The notes: a model not told the origin generated them from the letters alone. Counted from the first letter of the stretch, positions 25,174 to 35,112 are shown. The stretch: DNA of 64,000 nt from an uncultured Formosa sp. (GCF_947500765.1 NZ_CANMTH010000006.1:62001-126000); one strand, 5' to 3'. A program made the numbers and translations.

Positions 25174-25674
25174 ATGAAAACAATCCTTATTCCAACTGAT
25201 TTTAGCGAGAAATCATTACAGCTCATTAAAAATGCTGTATTACATTTTCCTGAAGAATCTATTCAAATTGTTCTAGCAACTGGATACCAAACGTCTATCC
25301 TTAATTGGAGTACAAAATCTAAATTAGTTTCAATCATAGCAGATAAAAAATTTTATAAACTATTATCAGATATAAAATTAGAACATGGAAGTAAAATTTC
25401 TAACGTCAACATCGATTTATATACAGGAAAAACCAATGAAGCATTTAAAGCTTTTTTAGAATCGAATAATATTGAAGACGCTATAATTCCGAAAAATAAA
25501 TTAATACAGTTTCCTAATAATAAATGTTTCGATATCTGCGACTTAATTCATTCATTTTCTCCAAATGTATCAAGTGTAGATTATGAAAGTGATGAAAACT
25601 CTCCACCAAAACGATCTAAACTTTTCAGTTTAAAAAATCAATTCAGTTTAAAAAAATTAATAATCATAAATTAA
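25174..25674 (+). CDS. Single-domain UspA-like protein
   Basis: Starting at the ATG at 25174 gives 166 residues beginning MKTILIPTDFSEKSLQLIKNAV, the UspA opening. The later half lacks the Gly-rich nucleotide-binding motif (GTxG...GS) of functional UspA domains, and the C-terminus (about 130-166) is Lys/Ser-rich. It precedes the SulP gene by 30 bp on the same strand and is probably co-transcribed. It may be a regulator of the transporter, but that is a guess from position only. Confidence 0.75.
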   Translation: MKTILIPTDFSEKSLQLIKNAVLHFPEESIQIVLATGYQTSILNWSTKSKLVSIIADKKFYKLLSDIKLEHGSKISNVNIDLYTGKTNEAFKAFLESNNIEDAIIPKNKLIQFPNNKCFDICDLIHSFSPNVSSVDYESDENSPPKRSKLFSLKNQFSLKKLIIIN

Positions 25675-25704
25675 AAATTAATAATCAAAAAGAAGAAATA
25701 GCAT

Positions 25705-27384
25705 ATGAAAAATTTAAGTACTAAATATTTAAAATCCGATTTAAAGGCCGGTTTAGTGGTCTTTTTAGTCGCTCTACCTTTGTGTTTAGGAATCGCTCTT
25801 GCTAGTGGCGCTCCTCTATTCGCTGGTATTATTTCTGGTATTATTGGAGGTATTGTAGTCGGAATCTTTAGCGGATCGAATTTAAGTGTCTCTGGACCTG
25901 CTGCAGGATTAACTGCTATTGTTTTAACAGCAATTGCTACTCTAGGATCTTGGGAAGCCTTTTTATTAGCCGGTTTAATTGCAGGTATTATCCAATTAAT
26001 TTTAGGGTTCTTAAAAGCAGGTATTATCTCTAATTATTTACCTTCTAATGTTATTGAAGGAATGCTAGCTGCCATTGGTATTATAATTATCTTAACACAA
26101 TTGCCTCATGCTGTTGGATTTGATGCTATTAACGAAGGGGATTACTTTCACATTAACAAAGAAGGGAAACACGACATGTTTTCAACATTAATAGATAGTA
26201 TTAATTACATGCATTTAGGGGCCATAATTGTTGTTTTAGTGTCTTTAGGTATTATTGTAGCCTTTAATAAAGTTCCTGCATTAAAAAAAATAAAATCTAT
26301 ACCAAGCTCTTTAGTTGCTGTAATTGCTGGTGTTGCTATAAATGAAGCATTTATTGCTACAGGGTCTCCTTTAGCGATTACACCTGCGCATTTAGTAAGC
26401 TTGCCTGTTCCTGAATCTTTCGATGCTTTTAAATCTCAGTTTAGTCTTCCTGATTTTTCTCAAATTGGAAATATAGATGTGTGGATTGTTGCGTTAACTA
26501 TTGCCGCGGTAGCAAGTATTGAAACATTATTATGTATTGAAGCTTCGGATAAATTAGATCCTTTAAAACGATACTCTAATACTAATACAGAATTAAAAGC
26601 TCAAGGTATTGGTAATATTATTAGTAGTATGATTGGAGGTTTACCAATGACATCTGTAATTGTAAGATCTTCTGCCAATGTAAACTCTGGTGGTCGCACT
26701 AAACTATCTGCAATTTCTCACGGTGTATTTTTACTTTTAGCCGTTGTAGCAATTCCAACTGTTTTAAACAAAATTCCATTAGCATCTTTAGCCGCTGTGC
26801 TTATTGCTGTAGGATTTAAATTAGCAAGTCCTAAAGTATTTATCCACATGTGGAATAACAGTAAAAAATTCCAATTTATTCCTTTCGTTGTAACGGTAAT
26901 TGCAGTTGTATCTACAGACTTATTAAAAGGTGTAGGAATTGGTATGGCAGTTAGTATTTTCTTTATTTTAAGAGGAAATTTAAAACTAGCTTATTTCTTT
27001 AAAAGAGAAAATCATACTGAAGGAAAAACCATACAAATGGAGCTTGCTCAAGAGGTCTCTTTCTTAAATAAAGCCGCAATTAAGCAAACGTTTGCACACT
27101 TACCTAGCAATAGCCGCATCGTTGTAGATGCCTCAAACACAGTATATATAGATCACGACGTGCTACAACTGATAAAAGACTTTGTGAATTTTGGTTGTAA
27201 GGATAAAAATATTAATGTATATTTGATAGGATTTCGAAAAGAATATAAAATAGAAAATTCCACTAACCATGTCACTACAATTTTGTCAGATAATGATGAT
27301 AAAGTAGCTTTACATGAAATTGAAGAAGGGTTTAAAATTCCTTCAAATATTTTAAAAGTTAAGGAGTTGACAAAAGCAGGATAA
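25705..27384 (+). CDS. SulP-family anion transporter with STAS domain
   Basis: This 559-residue protein has the SulP membrane core (KAGLVVFLVALPLCLGIALASGAPLFAGIISGIIGGIVVG, GPAAGLTAIVL) and a C-terminal STAS domain from about 435 (SNSRIVVDASNTVYIDHDVLQLIKDF). SulP proteins move sulfate, bicarbonate or other anions; BicA-type bicarbonate uptake is Na+-dependent. It sits between a UspA-like gene and nhaA. A Na+-coupled bicarbonate role fits the nhaA neighbour but is not shown by the sequence. Confidence 0.9.
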   Translation: MKNLSTKYLKSDLKAGLVVFLVALPLCLGIALASGAPLFAGIISGIIGGIVVGIFSGSNLSVSGPAAGLTAIVLTAIATLGSWEAFLLAGLIAGIIQLILGFLKAGIISNYLPSNVIEGMLAAIGIIIILTQLPHAVGFDAINEGDYFHINKEGKHDMFSTLIDSINYMHLGAIIVVLVSLGIIVAFNKVPALKKIKSIPSSLVAVIAGVAINEAFIATGSPLAITPAHLVSLPVPESFDAFKSQFSLPDFSQIGNIDVWIVALTIAAVASIETLLCIEASDKLDPLKRYSNTNTELKAQGIGNIISSMIGGLPMTSVIVRSSANVNSGGRTKLSAISHGVFLLLAVVAIPTVLNKIPLASLAAVLIAVGFKLASPKVFIHMWNNSKKFQFIPFVVTVIAVVSTDLLKGVGIGMAVSIFFILRGNLKLAYFFKRENHTEGKTIQMELAQEVSFLNKAAIKQTFAHLPSNSRIVVDASNTVYIDHDVLQLIKDFVNFGCKDKNINVYLIGFRKEYKIENSTNHVTTILSDNDDKVALHEIEEGFKIPSNILKVKELTKAG

Positions 27385-27406
27385 TGTTTTAAAAACACGT
27401 AATATA

Positions 27407-27446
27407 AAAGTCTATAGCCATCAAGTTTTTGATAGCTGTAGACTTT
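27407..27446 (+). terminator. Terminator between the SulP gene and nhaA
   Basis: An 18-bp stem with one mismatch and one wobble (starts AAAGTCTATAGC, ends GTAGACTTT) is followed by a T run. The nhaA start codon is only 30 bp further on and I see no -7 element, so nhaA may depend on read-through. Confidence 0.85.
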
Positions 27447-27476
27447 TTTTATTTATACATATTTCAATAAGAACCT

Positions 27477-28814
27477 ATGAGACAAAAGTTAAATCATTTA
27501 TTAGTCAAACCAATTGCAAAATTCGTCCAAGTTGAAAGCTTTGGAGGAATACTTCTTTTTTCGGCTGCAGTTATAGCTCTTATATGGGCCAACTCACCGT
27601 TATCAAATTCTTATGCTGCACTCTGGCATTATGAAATTGGTTTCAGTTTTGGTGATTTCCACTTATCTCATCACCTTTTGCATTGGGTAAACGATGGTTT
27701 AATGGTAATTTTCTTTTTTGTAATAGGTTTAGAAATAAAACGAGAAATCTTATTAGGAGAGTTAAATAGTTTAAAAAAAGCCTCACTTCCTATTTTTGCA
27801 GCTTTAGGAGGTGTTTTTGTACCTATCGGAATTTTCTTAGCATTAAATGCTAATCCTGAGACTCATGCAGGCTGGGGAATACCAATGGCTACAGATATTG
27901 CATTCTCTTTAGCGATACTTCAATTACTAGGAAAGCGTGTGCCAATTGCCTTAAAAATATTCTTAACTGCATTTGCAATTGTAGACGATTTAGTTGCTGT
28001 ATTAGCTATTGCATTATTTTATAGCAGTAATATTGATTGGAATGCTATTCTTTATTCTTTAATCCCTCTAGCGATTTTAGCATATCTAGGTTGGAAAGGT
28101 TATTATTACAAGTATGTTTATTTAGCATTAGGAATTGCAATTTGGTTCTTATTTTTAACATCTGGAATACACCCAACAATTGCAGGTATTTTAATAGCAT
28201 TAACAGTGCCTATTAAACAAAAATCAGAAATGAACTTTAGCATGTCTAAAATAGAATCTATTGCAACATCTCTAATTAACAGACCTAAGAGTAATAGCCC
28301 AATACTTTCGCATGAAGAAATTAACTTAATTGGAAGCATTCAATCTTTATCTGGACGCGTACAGTCTCCATTACAACATTTAGAACATAAGTTCCATGGT
28401 TGGGTTGCTTATTTTATTATGCCCGTTTTTGCTCTATCAAACGCAGGTATTGTATTTAATGATGTAGCACATTTAGATTTTGCTTTATCTTCACATATTG
28501 CTGTAGCTTTAATTTTCGGTAAATGTATTGGTGTGGTATCATTTTCTTATTTAGCTGTTAAATTAGGAATAGCAGCCTTCCCTTCTAGCGCTAAATTTAA
28601 GCACATATTAGGTATTGGATTTTTAGCCGGTGTCGGATTTACAATGTCCATCTTTGTATCTAACTTAGCATTTAAGAATAGTTTGATGTACCAAGATGCT
28701 GCTAAAGTTGGTATTTTTATAGGATCGACAATAGCAGGTCTAGTTGGTTATTTTATATTAAAATCCATGAAACCTTCTGCTGAAGATGCCGAACAAGTTG
28801 AAGATGCACATTAA
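27477..28814 (+). CDS. nhaA: Na+/H+ antiporter NhaA
   Basis: This 445-residue membrane protein has the NhaA signatures VNDGLMVIFFFVIGLEIKRE, WGIPMATDIAFSLAIL and the paired transport aspartates in AIVDDLVAVLAIALFY. The C-terminal half has GKCIGV and GFLAGVGFTMSIFVSNLAF. NhaA expels Na+ in exchange for protons and keeps the cytoplasm low in sodium. It follows the SulP gene, with a terminator between. The acidic tail (AEDAEQVEDAH) is longer than in E. coli. Confidence 0.96.
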   Translation: MRQKLNHLLVKPIAKFVQVESFGGILLFSAAVIALIWANSPLSNSYAALWHYEIGFSFGDFHLSHHLLHWVNDGLMVIFFFVIGLEIKREILLGELNSLKKASLPIFAALGGVFVPIGIFLALNANPETHAGWGIPMATDIAFSLAILQLLGKRVPIALKIFLTAFAIVDDLVAVLAIALFYSSNIDWNAILYSLIPLAILAYLGWKGYYYKYVYLALGIAIWFLFLTSGIHPTIAGILIALTVPIKQKSEMNFSMSKIESIATSLINRPKSNSPILSHEEINLIGSIQSLSGRVQSPLQHLEHKFHGWVAYFIMPVFALSNAGIVFNDVAHLDFALSSHIAVALIFGKCIGVVSFSYLAVKLGIAAFPSSAKFKHILGIGFLAGVGFTMSIFVSNLAFKNSLMYQDAAKVGIFIGSTIAGLVGYFILKSMKPSAEDAEQVEDAH

Positions 28815-28840
28815 ACGATTTGCATATTCATACATTCATA

Positions 28841-28876
28841 AAAAAAGCGACCTAATTTAATTAGGTCGCTTTTTTT
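28841..28876. terminator. Bidirectional terminator between nhaA and aguA
   Basis: A near-perfect hairpin (AAAAAAGCGACCTAAT / ATTAGGTCGCTTTTTT, loop TTA) sits between two converging genes, with T runs on both strands. Confidence 0.92.
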
Positions 28877-28898
28877 ATGAAAACTCATTTTAATAGAT

Positions 28899-29939
28899 TT
28901 AAGACGGTATTTGCTGACTAAGACAATGCAAAGTACCAAATCCCCAAATAAGATCAATAGCACTCATGCCAATCACTTCTCTGTTAGGAAAACAGTCAGC
29001 TATAACATTTAAAGCAACATAATCGTTACTATCATTAAAAGTTGGTACTAATACGGTTTTGTTTAAAATTAAAAAGTTAGCATAACTTGCCGGTATTTGA
29101 AGTCCATCAAAAAATAAGGGTTTAGGCATAGGCAACGTCACTATTTTTGGCGACTTACCTGTTTCTAACTTAGATTCCTGTAAACGTTTTAAATTATCTT
29201 GTAAAGCCTTATAATTACTATCTTCAGGATTATCTTCTAAAACAGTGATTATTGTATCTTCATTCACAAAACGACATAAATCATCAATATGCCCATGTGT
29301 ATCATCGCCTACAATACCATCTCCTAACCAGATCACATTAGTAACTCCTAAGTATTCTTTAAATACAGCCTCATAATCAGCTTTCGTGAAATTTTCATTT
29401 CGAACCTGAGTTGTGGGATGCAATAAACATTCTTCAGAAGTTAACAACGTTCCCTTTCCATTTGTATCTATAGCGCCACCTTCTAAAACAACGGGTTTCC
29501 CATTATGCATTACTTGCATTAAATCTGCTTTAATTGTTTCTGAAACAATCTTAGGCACACCACGATCTAACTTATAATTCGCATATTTAGCCCAACCATT
29601 AAAGTTAAAATTTAAGGCAACCCGCTTACCTTTATTTTTAACAATAATTGGTCCAGAATCACGCATCCAACTTCTATTTGTTCTATGAAGTATATAATTG
29701 ATATGATTTAGATTAACATGGGCTAACTCAAGTTTTTCATTAACACTAATTTTTTGAGCTTCAGTCTTAACAACTAAGAACACCTTTTCTACTTGAGCTA
29801 TCTTTTTTATAAACTCGACAAACGCCCATTGTATGGCTTGAAATTTTCCTGGCCAGTCCTTTCCATTATACGGAAAACATAATAACACCCCTTCTTGGTC
29901 TTCCCATTCTGCTGGAATTCTATATCCTAAAGATGCCAT
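28899..29939 (-). CDS. aguA: Agmatine deiminase
   Basis: This 346-residue enzyme has the agmatine deiminase/peptidylarginine deiminase fold: RIPAEWEDQEGVLLCFP, RDSGPIIVKNKGKRVALNFNFNGWAKY, EGGAIDTNGKGTLLTSEECLL, GIVGDDTHGHIDDLCRFV and the C-terminal catalytic Cys in FGTLHCLSQQIPS. It converts agmatine into N-carbamoylputrescine and ammonia. The next enzyme of the pathway is encoded 2 bp upstream on the same strand, which confirms the assignment. Confidence 0.95.
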   Translation of the reverse strand: MASLGYRIPAEWEDQEGVLLCFPYNGKDWPGKFQAIQWAFVEFIKKIAQVEKVFLVVKTEAQKISVNEKLELAHVNLNHINYILHRTNRSWMRDSGPIIVKNKGKRVALNFNFNGWAKYANYKLDRGVPKIVSETIKADLMQVMHNGKPVVLEGGAIDTNGKGTLLTSEECLLHPTTQVRNENFTKADYEAVFKEYLGVTNVIWLGDGIVGDDTHGHIDDLCRFVNEDTIITVLEDNPEDSNYKALQDNLKRLQESKLETGKSPKIVTLPMPKPLFFDGLQIPASYANFLILNKTVLVPTFNDSNDYVALNVIADCFPNREVIGMSAIDLIWGFGTLHCLSQQIPS

Positions 29940-29941
29940 AA

Positions 29942-30829
29942 TTAATCTATCGCACGTTTAGTAATATCTCCAAAAGCATCAATACGGCGATCTCTAAAAA
30001 ATGGCCAATTTTGACGCACATTTTCCTGTAAATCTAAATCAACTTCAGCAATTAAAATTTCTTCTTTATCATGAGAAGCTTGTGCTAAAATTTCACCTTG
30101 AGGTCCTGCAATAAAAGATGATCCCCAAAACTGAATCCCGTCTGTATTTGGCAAATATTGTTCTAATCCTATACGGTTTGCTGCAGCAACAAACACACCA
30201 TTAGCAACGGCATGACCTTTCATAACATTCATCCAAGCTCCATGTTGATTTTCTCCATATTTTTCCTGCTCTTGAGGATGCCAACCAATGGCTGTTGGGT
30301 AAAACAAAACTTCGGCGCCTTTTAAAGCTGTAAGACGCGCTGCTTCAGGATACCATTGATCCCAACAAATTAAAGTACCTACCTTTCCTTTTTTGGTTTG
30401 AATGGCTTGAAATCCTAAATCTCCAGGAGTAAAATAGAATTTTTCGTAAAAATGAGGATCGTCTGGAATATGCATTTTTCTATACAAACCTGCTTCTGTT
30501 CCATCAGTATCGATTATATAGGCACTATTATGATAAATACCTGCCATACGTTTCTCGAAAAATGGTACTATAATTACAACTCCTAATTCCTTTGCTAACT
30601 CACTAAACGCTATAAACGATGTACTGTATAAAGGTTCTGCTAAAGCGAAATTATCGACATCTTCACTTTGGCAAAAATAATGACTACTATATAGTTCTGG
30701 TAAAAGAATAACTTCGGCACCTTGATTGGCAGCATCTCTTACCCAACTTAAACACTTCTTTAAGTTGTTTTCAGCAACGTCGTTCAAGTTTAACTGAACG
30801 ACGGCTATTTTATATTTTCTTAATGACAT
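29942..30829 (-). CDS. aguB: N-carbamoylputrescine amidohydrolase
   Basis: This 295-residue nitrilase-superfamily enzyme shows the catalytic triad: Glu in LLPELYSSHYFCQ, Lys in YRKMHIPDDPHFYEKFYF and Cys in TLICWDQWYPEAARL. These flanking residues are specific for AguB. It hydrolyses N-carbamoylputrescine to putrescine, CO2 and ammonia, completing the pathway with the adjacent agmatine deiminase. Polyamine supply is the likely role. Confidence 0.95.
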   Translation of the reverse strand: MSLRKYKIAVVQLNLNDVAENNLKKCLSWVRDAANQGAEVILLPELYSSHYFCQSEDVDNFALAEPLYSTSFIAFSELAKELGVVIIVPFFEKRMAGIYHNSAYIIDTDGTEAGLYRKMHIPDDPHFYEKFYFTPGDLGFQAIQTKKGKVGTLICWDQWYPEAARLTALKGAEVLFYPTAIGWHPQEQEKYGENQHGAWMNVMKGHAVANGVFVAAANRIGLEQYLPNTDGIQFWGSSFIAGPQGEILAQASHDKEEILIAEVDLDLQENVRQNWPFFRDRRIDAFGDITKRAID

Positions 30830-30887
30830 AACTCTTATAATTATGGGATAAATGTAACCTTTTTATAAAAGTGAAATTAAAAAAATA

Positions 30888-31952
30888 TTATGACTTTAAA
30901 TTAACTTTATTTGCTGTGCTGAAATATTTCTTTTTGAACCAAAAAGAGACTCTAACCAATAAAATTAAAGCAGGTACTTCTACCAGAGGCCCGATAACAC
31001 CTGTAAACGCCTGACCAGAATTTAAACCGAATACCGCAATCGCAACGGCTATGGCTAATTCAAAATTATTCCCAGCTGCGGTAAATGCTATGGCTGCTGT
31101 TTTATCGTAAGTCGCTCCAGCTGCTTTACTTACAAAAAATCCGATAATAAACATGAGTGCAAAATAGATTAATAAAGGCACTGCAATAGTTACAACGTCC
31201 ATAGGAATTTCAACAATAAGTTCTCCTTTTAATGAAAACATCACCACAATAGTGAATAATAATGCCACTAATGTAAGCGGAGAAATGGCTGGAATAAACT
31301 TAGTATTATACCACGTTTCTCCTTTTGCTTTCACTAAAATAAAACGGCTTAAAAATCCTAATACAAAAGGAATCCCTAAATAAATAGCAACACTTTCTGC
31401 TATGGTCGCAATAGATATATCGACTATCGCGCCTTCGAAACCAAAAAACGGTGGCAATACTGTTATAAAAATCCAAGCATAAAAACTATATCCAAACACT
31501 TGAAAAATGCTATTTAAAGCCACTAAACCTGCACCATACTCACTACTTCCTTCGGCTAAATCGTTCCAAACTAAAACCATAGCAATACATCTAGCCAACC
31601 CTATTAATATAAGTCCAACCATATATTCTGGATAATCTCTTAAAAATGTAATGGCTAAAAAAAACATTAAAAACGGACCAACAATCCAGTTTAAAACTAA
31701 AGAAATAGATAATACTTTTACATCTTTAAACACTTTTGGTAATAACGCATAATTAACCTTGGCTAAAGGCGGATACATCATTAAAATTAACCCGATAGCG
31801 ATTGGAATATTTGTAGTTCCTTGACTATACGAATTTATAACATTTGGGATTTGTGGAAAGAAGTTCCCTAAACCTACTCCTATTAACATGGCAAGGAAAA
31901 TCCACAATGTCAAATAATTATCTAATACACTTAATTTTTTCATAGCGCTCAT
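30888..31952 (-). CDS. arsB: ACR3-type arsenite efflux transporter
   Basis: This 354-residue protein has ten membrane helices and the ACR3 signatures [35 protein letters not shown] (with the conserved Cys of the transport path) and [21 protein letters not shown]. It exports As(III), and in some members Sb(III), with the proton gradient. It is the last gene of the arsenic operon, 2 bp after the arsenate reductase. The symbol arsB is used in the sense of ACR3, not of the E. coli ArsB family. Confidence 0.94.
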   Translation of the reverse strand: MSAMKKLSVLDNYLTLWIFLAMLIGVGLGNFFPQIPNVINSYSQGTTNIPIAIGLILMMYPPLAKVNYALLPKVFKDVKVLSISLVLNWIVGPFLMFFLAITFLRDYPEYMVGLILIGLARCIAMVLVWNDLAEGSSEYGAGLVALNSIFQVFGYSFYAWIFITVLPPFFGFEGAIVDISIATIAESVAIYLGIPFVLGFLSRFILVKAKGETWYNTKFIPAISPLTLVALLFTIVVMFSLKGELIVEIPMDVVTIAVPLLIYFALMFIIGFFVSKAAGATYDKTAAIAFTAAGNNFELAIAVAIAVFGLNSGQAFTGVIGPLVEVPALILLVRVSFWFKKKYFSTANKVNLKS

Positions 31953-31954
31953 AA

Positions 31955-32563
31955 CTAATCTATTTTAGAAAACACATAAAACATTTCTTGTGCAATTTGT
32001 AAACTTCTTTCGTTGTATTTTTCTGCTTGTTGTGGTGTATTATCGAATGCTTTTGGATCGTCAAACGTAATTGGAATACGTTTTTCTGCTCCTGCAATAA
32101 ACGGACAACCTTGATCTGCTTGAGAACATGTCATGATTGCTGCAAATTCAGATTCCGGATTAAATGCATCATCAAAACGCTTAGAAAACCCGATAATAGG
32201 TGCCTGATTACCATCAAACTTAACAGCATATACAGGATTATTTTCTTTAGATAATTTCTGAATATCGAACCCATTATGCACTAAGGTTTCTGCAACCATA
32301 GGAAACATAGCTGTGGCTTCTGTTCCGCCAGAATAACAATACACCTGTTTTATATTAAAATGATGTGCTGCTACTTGCGACCAAATTTGAGATAAATGAC
32401 TACGTCTAGAGTTATGCGTACAAATAAAATTTAATCTAATTTCAGATTGTATTGTATACTTCTCTTGAATAAAATCTATTAATGGTTGTAAGGTTTCCTT
32501 ACGCGCTTCGCTTATTTGTAAAAAATCGAAGCTTTGAATGTGGTTAGAAATTTTTGCGTTCAT
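31955..32563 (-). CDS. Arsenate reductase-like low-molecular-weight phosphatase
   Basis: This 202-residue protein has the LMW-PTPase loop CTHNSRR (Cys48-x5-Arg54) as in [16 protein letters not shown], and further cysteines in [12 protein letters not shown]. Thioredoxin-coupled ArsC proteins have this fold and use additional cysteines to relay the disulfide. It is about 60 residues longer than classic ArsC. Neighbours (ACR3, ArsR) make arsenate reduction the best reading, though protein tyrosine phosphatase activity cannot be excluded. Confidence 0.88.
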   Translation of the reverse strand: MNAKISNHIQSFDFLQISEARKETLQPLIDFIQEKYTIQSEIRLNFICTHNSRRSHLSQIWSQVAAHHFNIKQVYCYSGGTEATAMFPMVAETLVHNGFDIQKLSKENNPVYAVKFDGNQAPIIGFSKRFDDAFNPESEFAAIMTCSQADQGCPFIAGAEKRIPITFDDPKAFDNTPQQAEKYNERSLQIAQEMFYVFSKID

Positions 32564-32573
32564 AATTTATAAT

Positions 32574-33047
32574 TTAGCAACATCCAGAACCTGGAGTACA
32601 TGTATTAACAGGTGTAGTGAGTTCTTTTAAGTTTTGTTTTGGTTTTTCTTGAGGAATTCCACAATTATCTTTGGCTAAACAATCTGTGAATTTTGATATT
32701 AATTGAAATGTACCATCAATAATATCTAGGTTATATTTCTGAATGGTTTCGCCTTGATATTCAACTTCTATTTCTAAATTATTATCTAAACCTAAAACAC
32801 GTTCAGACAATTCTATAATCGATATTAATTTTTCTGGATGCAAACGGTGATCATAATCATTAGCTTCCCATAATTGAAAATTTGCTACAGATTCTTCTCT
32901 AACCGTTCCGCCACAGTCAATAAATTTTTTATCTACTTTACCAACCTCTGTGACATGAAAATGGCTTGGCACTAAACCACCGTTTGGTAATTGAAATGCG
33001 ATTTGATTTAGTTTCCCTAAATGACTTTTAATTTCTAATAAGGTCAT
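32574..33047 (-). CDS. DUF6428-type protein of the arsenic operon
   Basis: This 157-residue protein begins with MTLLEIKSHLGKLNQIAFQLPNGGLVPSHFHVTEVG and is of the type often found in Bacteroidota arsenic operons. Its C-terminus is Cys-rich (DNCGIPQ ... CTPGSGCC), which suggests As(III) or metal binding. Its biochemical role is not known to me. It is the first gene after arsR; the arsenate reductase follows 10 bp later. Confidence 0.75.
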   Translation of the reverse strand: MTLLEIKSHLGKLNQIAFQLPNGGLVPSHFHVTEVGKVDKKFIDCGGTVREESVANFQLWEANDYDHRLHPEKLISIIELSERVLGLDNNLEIEVEYQGETIQKYNLDIIDGTFQLISKFTDCLAKDNCGIPQEKPKQNLKELTTPVNTCTPGSGCC

Positions 33048-33067
33048 AATTAAAATATATTAATAGT

Positions 33068-33078
33068 AATATTACGAT
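33068..33078 (-). promoter_or_regulatory. Candidate ArsR site before the arsenic operon genes
   Basis: AATATTACGAT (plus strand) recurs before arsR at 33455-33465, at nearly the same distance from the start codon (20 and 22 bp). Here it overlaps the palindrome GTAATATTAC. Confidence 0.45.
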
Positions 33079-33096
33079 GAATGATTATAATTTTTT

Positions 33097-33432
33097 TTAA
33101 CAACAATCTGAATTTGTACAAGGTAAACCCTGGTCGAAAAACAAATTAAACATAGATTGAATAGATTTCCATTTTTCTATATCTATACAATAGCATACAC
33201 TTGTACCTTCTATAGTACCTTTAATAAAACCTGCATTTTTTAATTCTTTTAAATGCTGAGAGATTGTAGGTTGGGCTAATCCTATCTCATCAACTAAATC
33301 ACCACAAATACAAGTATTAGACTTTATTAAATATTCTAAAATACTTATTCTAGCTGGATGCCCTAAAACTTTTGCAATCTTAGCCATCTCGTTTTGTTTA
33401 TCTGAAAATATTTCTGATTTAGTAATTCCCAT
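33097..33432 (-). CDS. arsR: ArsR-family metalloregulator
   Basis: This 111-residue repressor has the ArsR winged helix (AKVLGHPARISILEYLIKSNTCICGDLVDEIGLAQPTISQHLKELKNAGFIKG). Cys41 and Cys43 (CICG) sit at the start of the DNA-binding helix, as in As(III)-sensing members, and the tail CTNSDCC gives further thiols. It probably represses itself and the three downstream genes until arsenite binds. A 49-bp gap with a copy of the upstream motif separates it from them. Confidence 0.93.
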   Translation of the reverse strand: MGITKSEIFSDKQNEMAKIAKVLGHPARISILEYLIKSNTCICGDLVDEIGLAQPTISQHLKELKNAGFIKGTIEGTSVCYCIDIEKWKSIQSMFNLFFDQGLPCTNSDCC

Positions 33433-33454
33433 ACTCTAATTATTTGTTCATTGC

Positions 33455-33465
33455 AATATTACGAT
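33455..33465 (-). promoter_or_regulatory. Candidate ArsR site before arsR
   Basis: AATATTACGAT (plus strand) matches the site at 33068-33078. A wider inverted repeat CAATAT-N13-ATATTG (33454-33478) includes it. Confidence 0.45.
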
Positions 33466-33481
33466 TAAATATATATTGTAC

Positions 33482-33511
33482 AAAAAAAAGATAGCTATTT
33501 AACTATCTTTT
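33482..33511 (-). terminator. Terminator after the zinc-ribbon SDR gene
   Basis: A stem AAAAGATAG / CTATCTTTT with an 8-nt loop and a T run on the minus strand lies 26 bp beyond the SDR stop codon. Confidence 0.82.
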
Positions 33512-33536
33512 AATATTAGAATTTTATAATTTACGG

Positions 33537-35084
33537 CTACCAATCGATAGGCATATAATCTTTTAAAAACTTACCACACCAGTGTTTACCTGTATTTATA
33601 CCATCTATTAAAGGATCCATAACACGAGCAGCTCCATCTACAATATCTAAAGGCGGCTGAAAATCGTGTTCTTCAACTTTACGTTTAGATAACTCTGCAG
33701 GGTCTTCATCTGTAACCCAACCTGTGTCTACTGCATTCATAAAAATACCATCTTTGGCTAAAGTTGCTGCAGCTGTATGCGTCATCATATTTAAAGCCGC
33801 TTTTGCCATATTGGTATGCGGATGACGATCTTCTTTATGAAAACGATGAAATTTACCCTCCATAGCCGAAACATTTATAATATGTTTCTGACCAGTATTT
33901 TCTTTCTGCATAATTGGAGACAAACGGTTACATAACACAAAAGGAGCAACGGCATTTACCAACTGCACTTCTACCATTTCTGTAGTTTCAATCTCACCCA
34001 ATTTTAATCGCCAACTGTTAGTTTTACGTAAATCTACTTGTTGTAAATCTACATCTAATTCCCCTTCCGGAAATACTTCACTAGCTTGTAATGAATTATC
34101 GAAACTATAAGGAATCTGAGATAATTTAGCAGAAGCTCTTAATCCAATCCCCGGTTCTGGACCGTGCCAAGTGACAGGCATATTTTTATTATCTGAAGCC
34201 GTTTGTGTTAACGATTTCAATTCTGTAATACAATCTAAATGATCCTTTAATACACTTTGAGCAAATTTTGGCAATTGGTCTACTGGCAATTCCTCAGCCG
34301 CCATTAAGTGCTTATAAAAACCTGCAGGACGCCTTACGGTTTGCGCTGCATTATTAATTAGAATGTCTAATCTATCATATTTCTGTTCAATATAATTACA
34401 AAAAATCTCGACACTTGGTATGTGTCTTAAATCTAAACCATGTACATGCAGTCTGTGTCCCCATTCTGTAAAATCGCTTTCTTTAGAAAAGCGTAATGCT
34501 GAATCTGCAGGAAAACGTGTTGTTGCCACAACGGTTGCTCCTGCTCGCAATAACATTAATGTAATATGATATCCGATTTTTAAACGAGACCCAGTAACCA
34601 CTGCCACTTGATTTTTTAAATCTGCGGTTTGAAAACGCTTGGCATAATTAAAATCACCACATTCCGTACACATAGTGTCGTAAAAGTGATGCAGTTTTGT
34701 ATATACTTTTTTACAGACATAACAGTTTCTTGGCGATTCAAGTTCTAAATCTGTATCCTCTTTTTTAGTAAGGTCTATTAATTTAGGGGCCACAAAAACA
34801 GGGTTTTCACGTGCAGAACGTATTCCTGTTTCTTTTCGTGCATGTTTATCGCGCTCAATCATTTTACGCTTGGCTGCTTTTTTTGCATCCTTACGCCTTT
34901 TTTGAAATTCGTCTCTATTCGGACGTGTAATTTGTCCGGCCGCTTTCATTAAAGCAATACGTTTTTCTTCAGGAAGTTCGAACAATTGATTGGTATTGTC
35001 TACTAATTTTTCCAACATAGCAATACATACATCAAGTTGGTCTTGATTTAAATCTGTGTATTTATCTTCGGTATTTTCGTTCAT
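33537..35084 (-). CDS. Large SDR-family protein with internal zinc ribbon and no catalytic Tyr
   Basis: This 515-residue protein has three parts. Residues 1-115 are charged and helical. Residues about 119-142 form a Cys4 zinc ribbon ([23 protein letters not shown]). From about 155 it is a Rossmann-fold SDR with TGSRLKIG as cofactor loop and INNAAQT. At the active site, the canonical YxxxK is TNMAK, so the catalytic Tyr is replaced by Thr. It may bind NAD(P) without being a normal dehydrogenase. The full-length architecture is about twice a standard SDR. Its function is unknown. Confidence 0.8.
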   Translation of the reverse strand: MNENTEDKYTDLNQDQLDVCIAMLEKLVDNTNQLFELPEEKRIALMKAAGQITRPNRDEFQKRRKDAKKAAKRKMIERDKHARKETGIRSARENPVFVAPKLIDLTKKEDTDLELESPRNCYVCKKVYTKLHHFYDTMCTECGDFNYAKRFQTADLKNQVAVVTGSRLKIGYHITLMLLRAGATVVATTRFPADSALRFSKESDFTEWGHRLHVHGLDLRHIPSVEIFCNYIEQKYDRLDILINNAAQTVRRPAGFYKHLMAAEELPVDQLPKFAQSVLKDHLDCITELKSLTQTASDNKNMPVTWHGPEPGIGLRASAKLSQIPYSFDNSLQASEVFPEGELDVDLQQVDLRKTNSWRLKLGEIETTEMVEVQLVNAVAPFVLCNRLSPIMQKENTGQKHIINVSAMEGKFHRFHKEDRHPHTNMAKAALNMMTHTAAATLAKDGIFMNAVDTGWVTDEDPAELSKRKVEEHDFQPPLDIVDGAARVMDPLIDGINTGKHWCGKFLKDYMPIDW

Positions 35085-35104
35085 GGTATTACACTTTGAG
35101 CGCG

Positions 35105-35112
35105 CAAATATA
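35105..35112 (-). promoter_or_regulatory. -7 element of the zinc-ribbon SDR gene
   Basis: The minus strand reads TATATTTG, a match to TAnnTTTG, 20 nt before the start codon. No clear -33 TTG. Confidence 0.5.
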
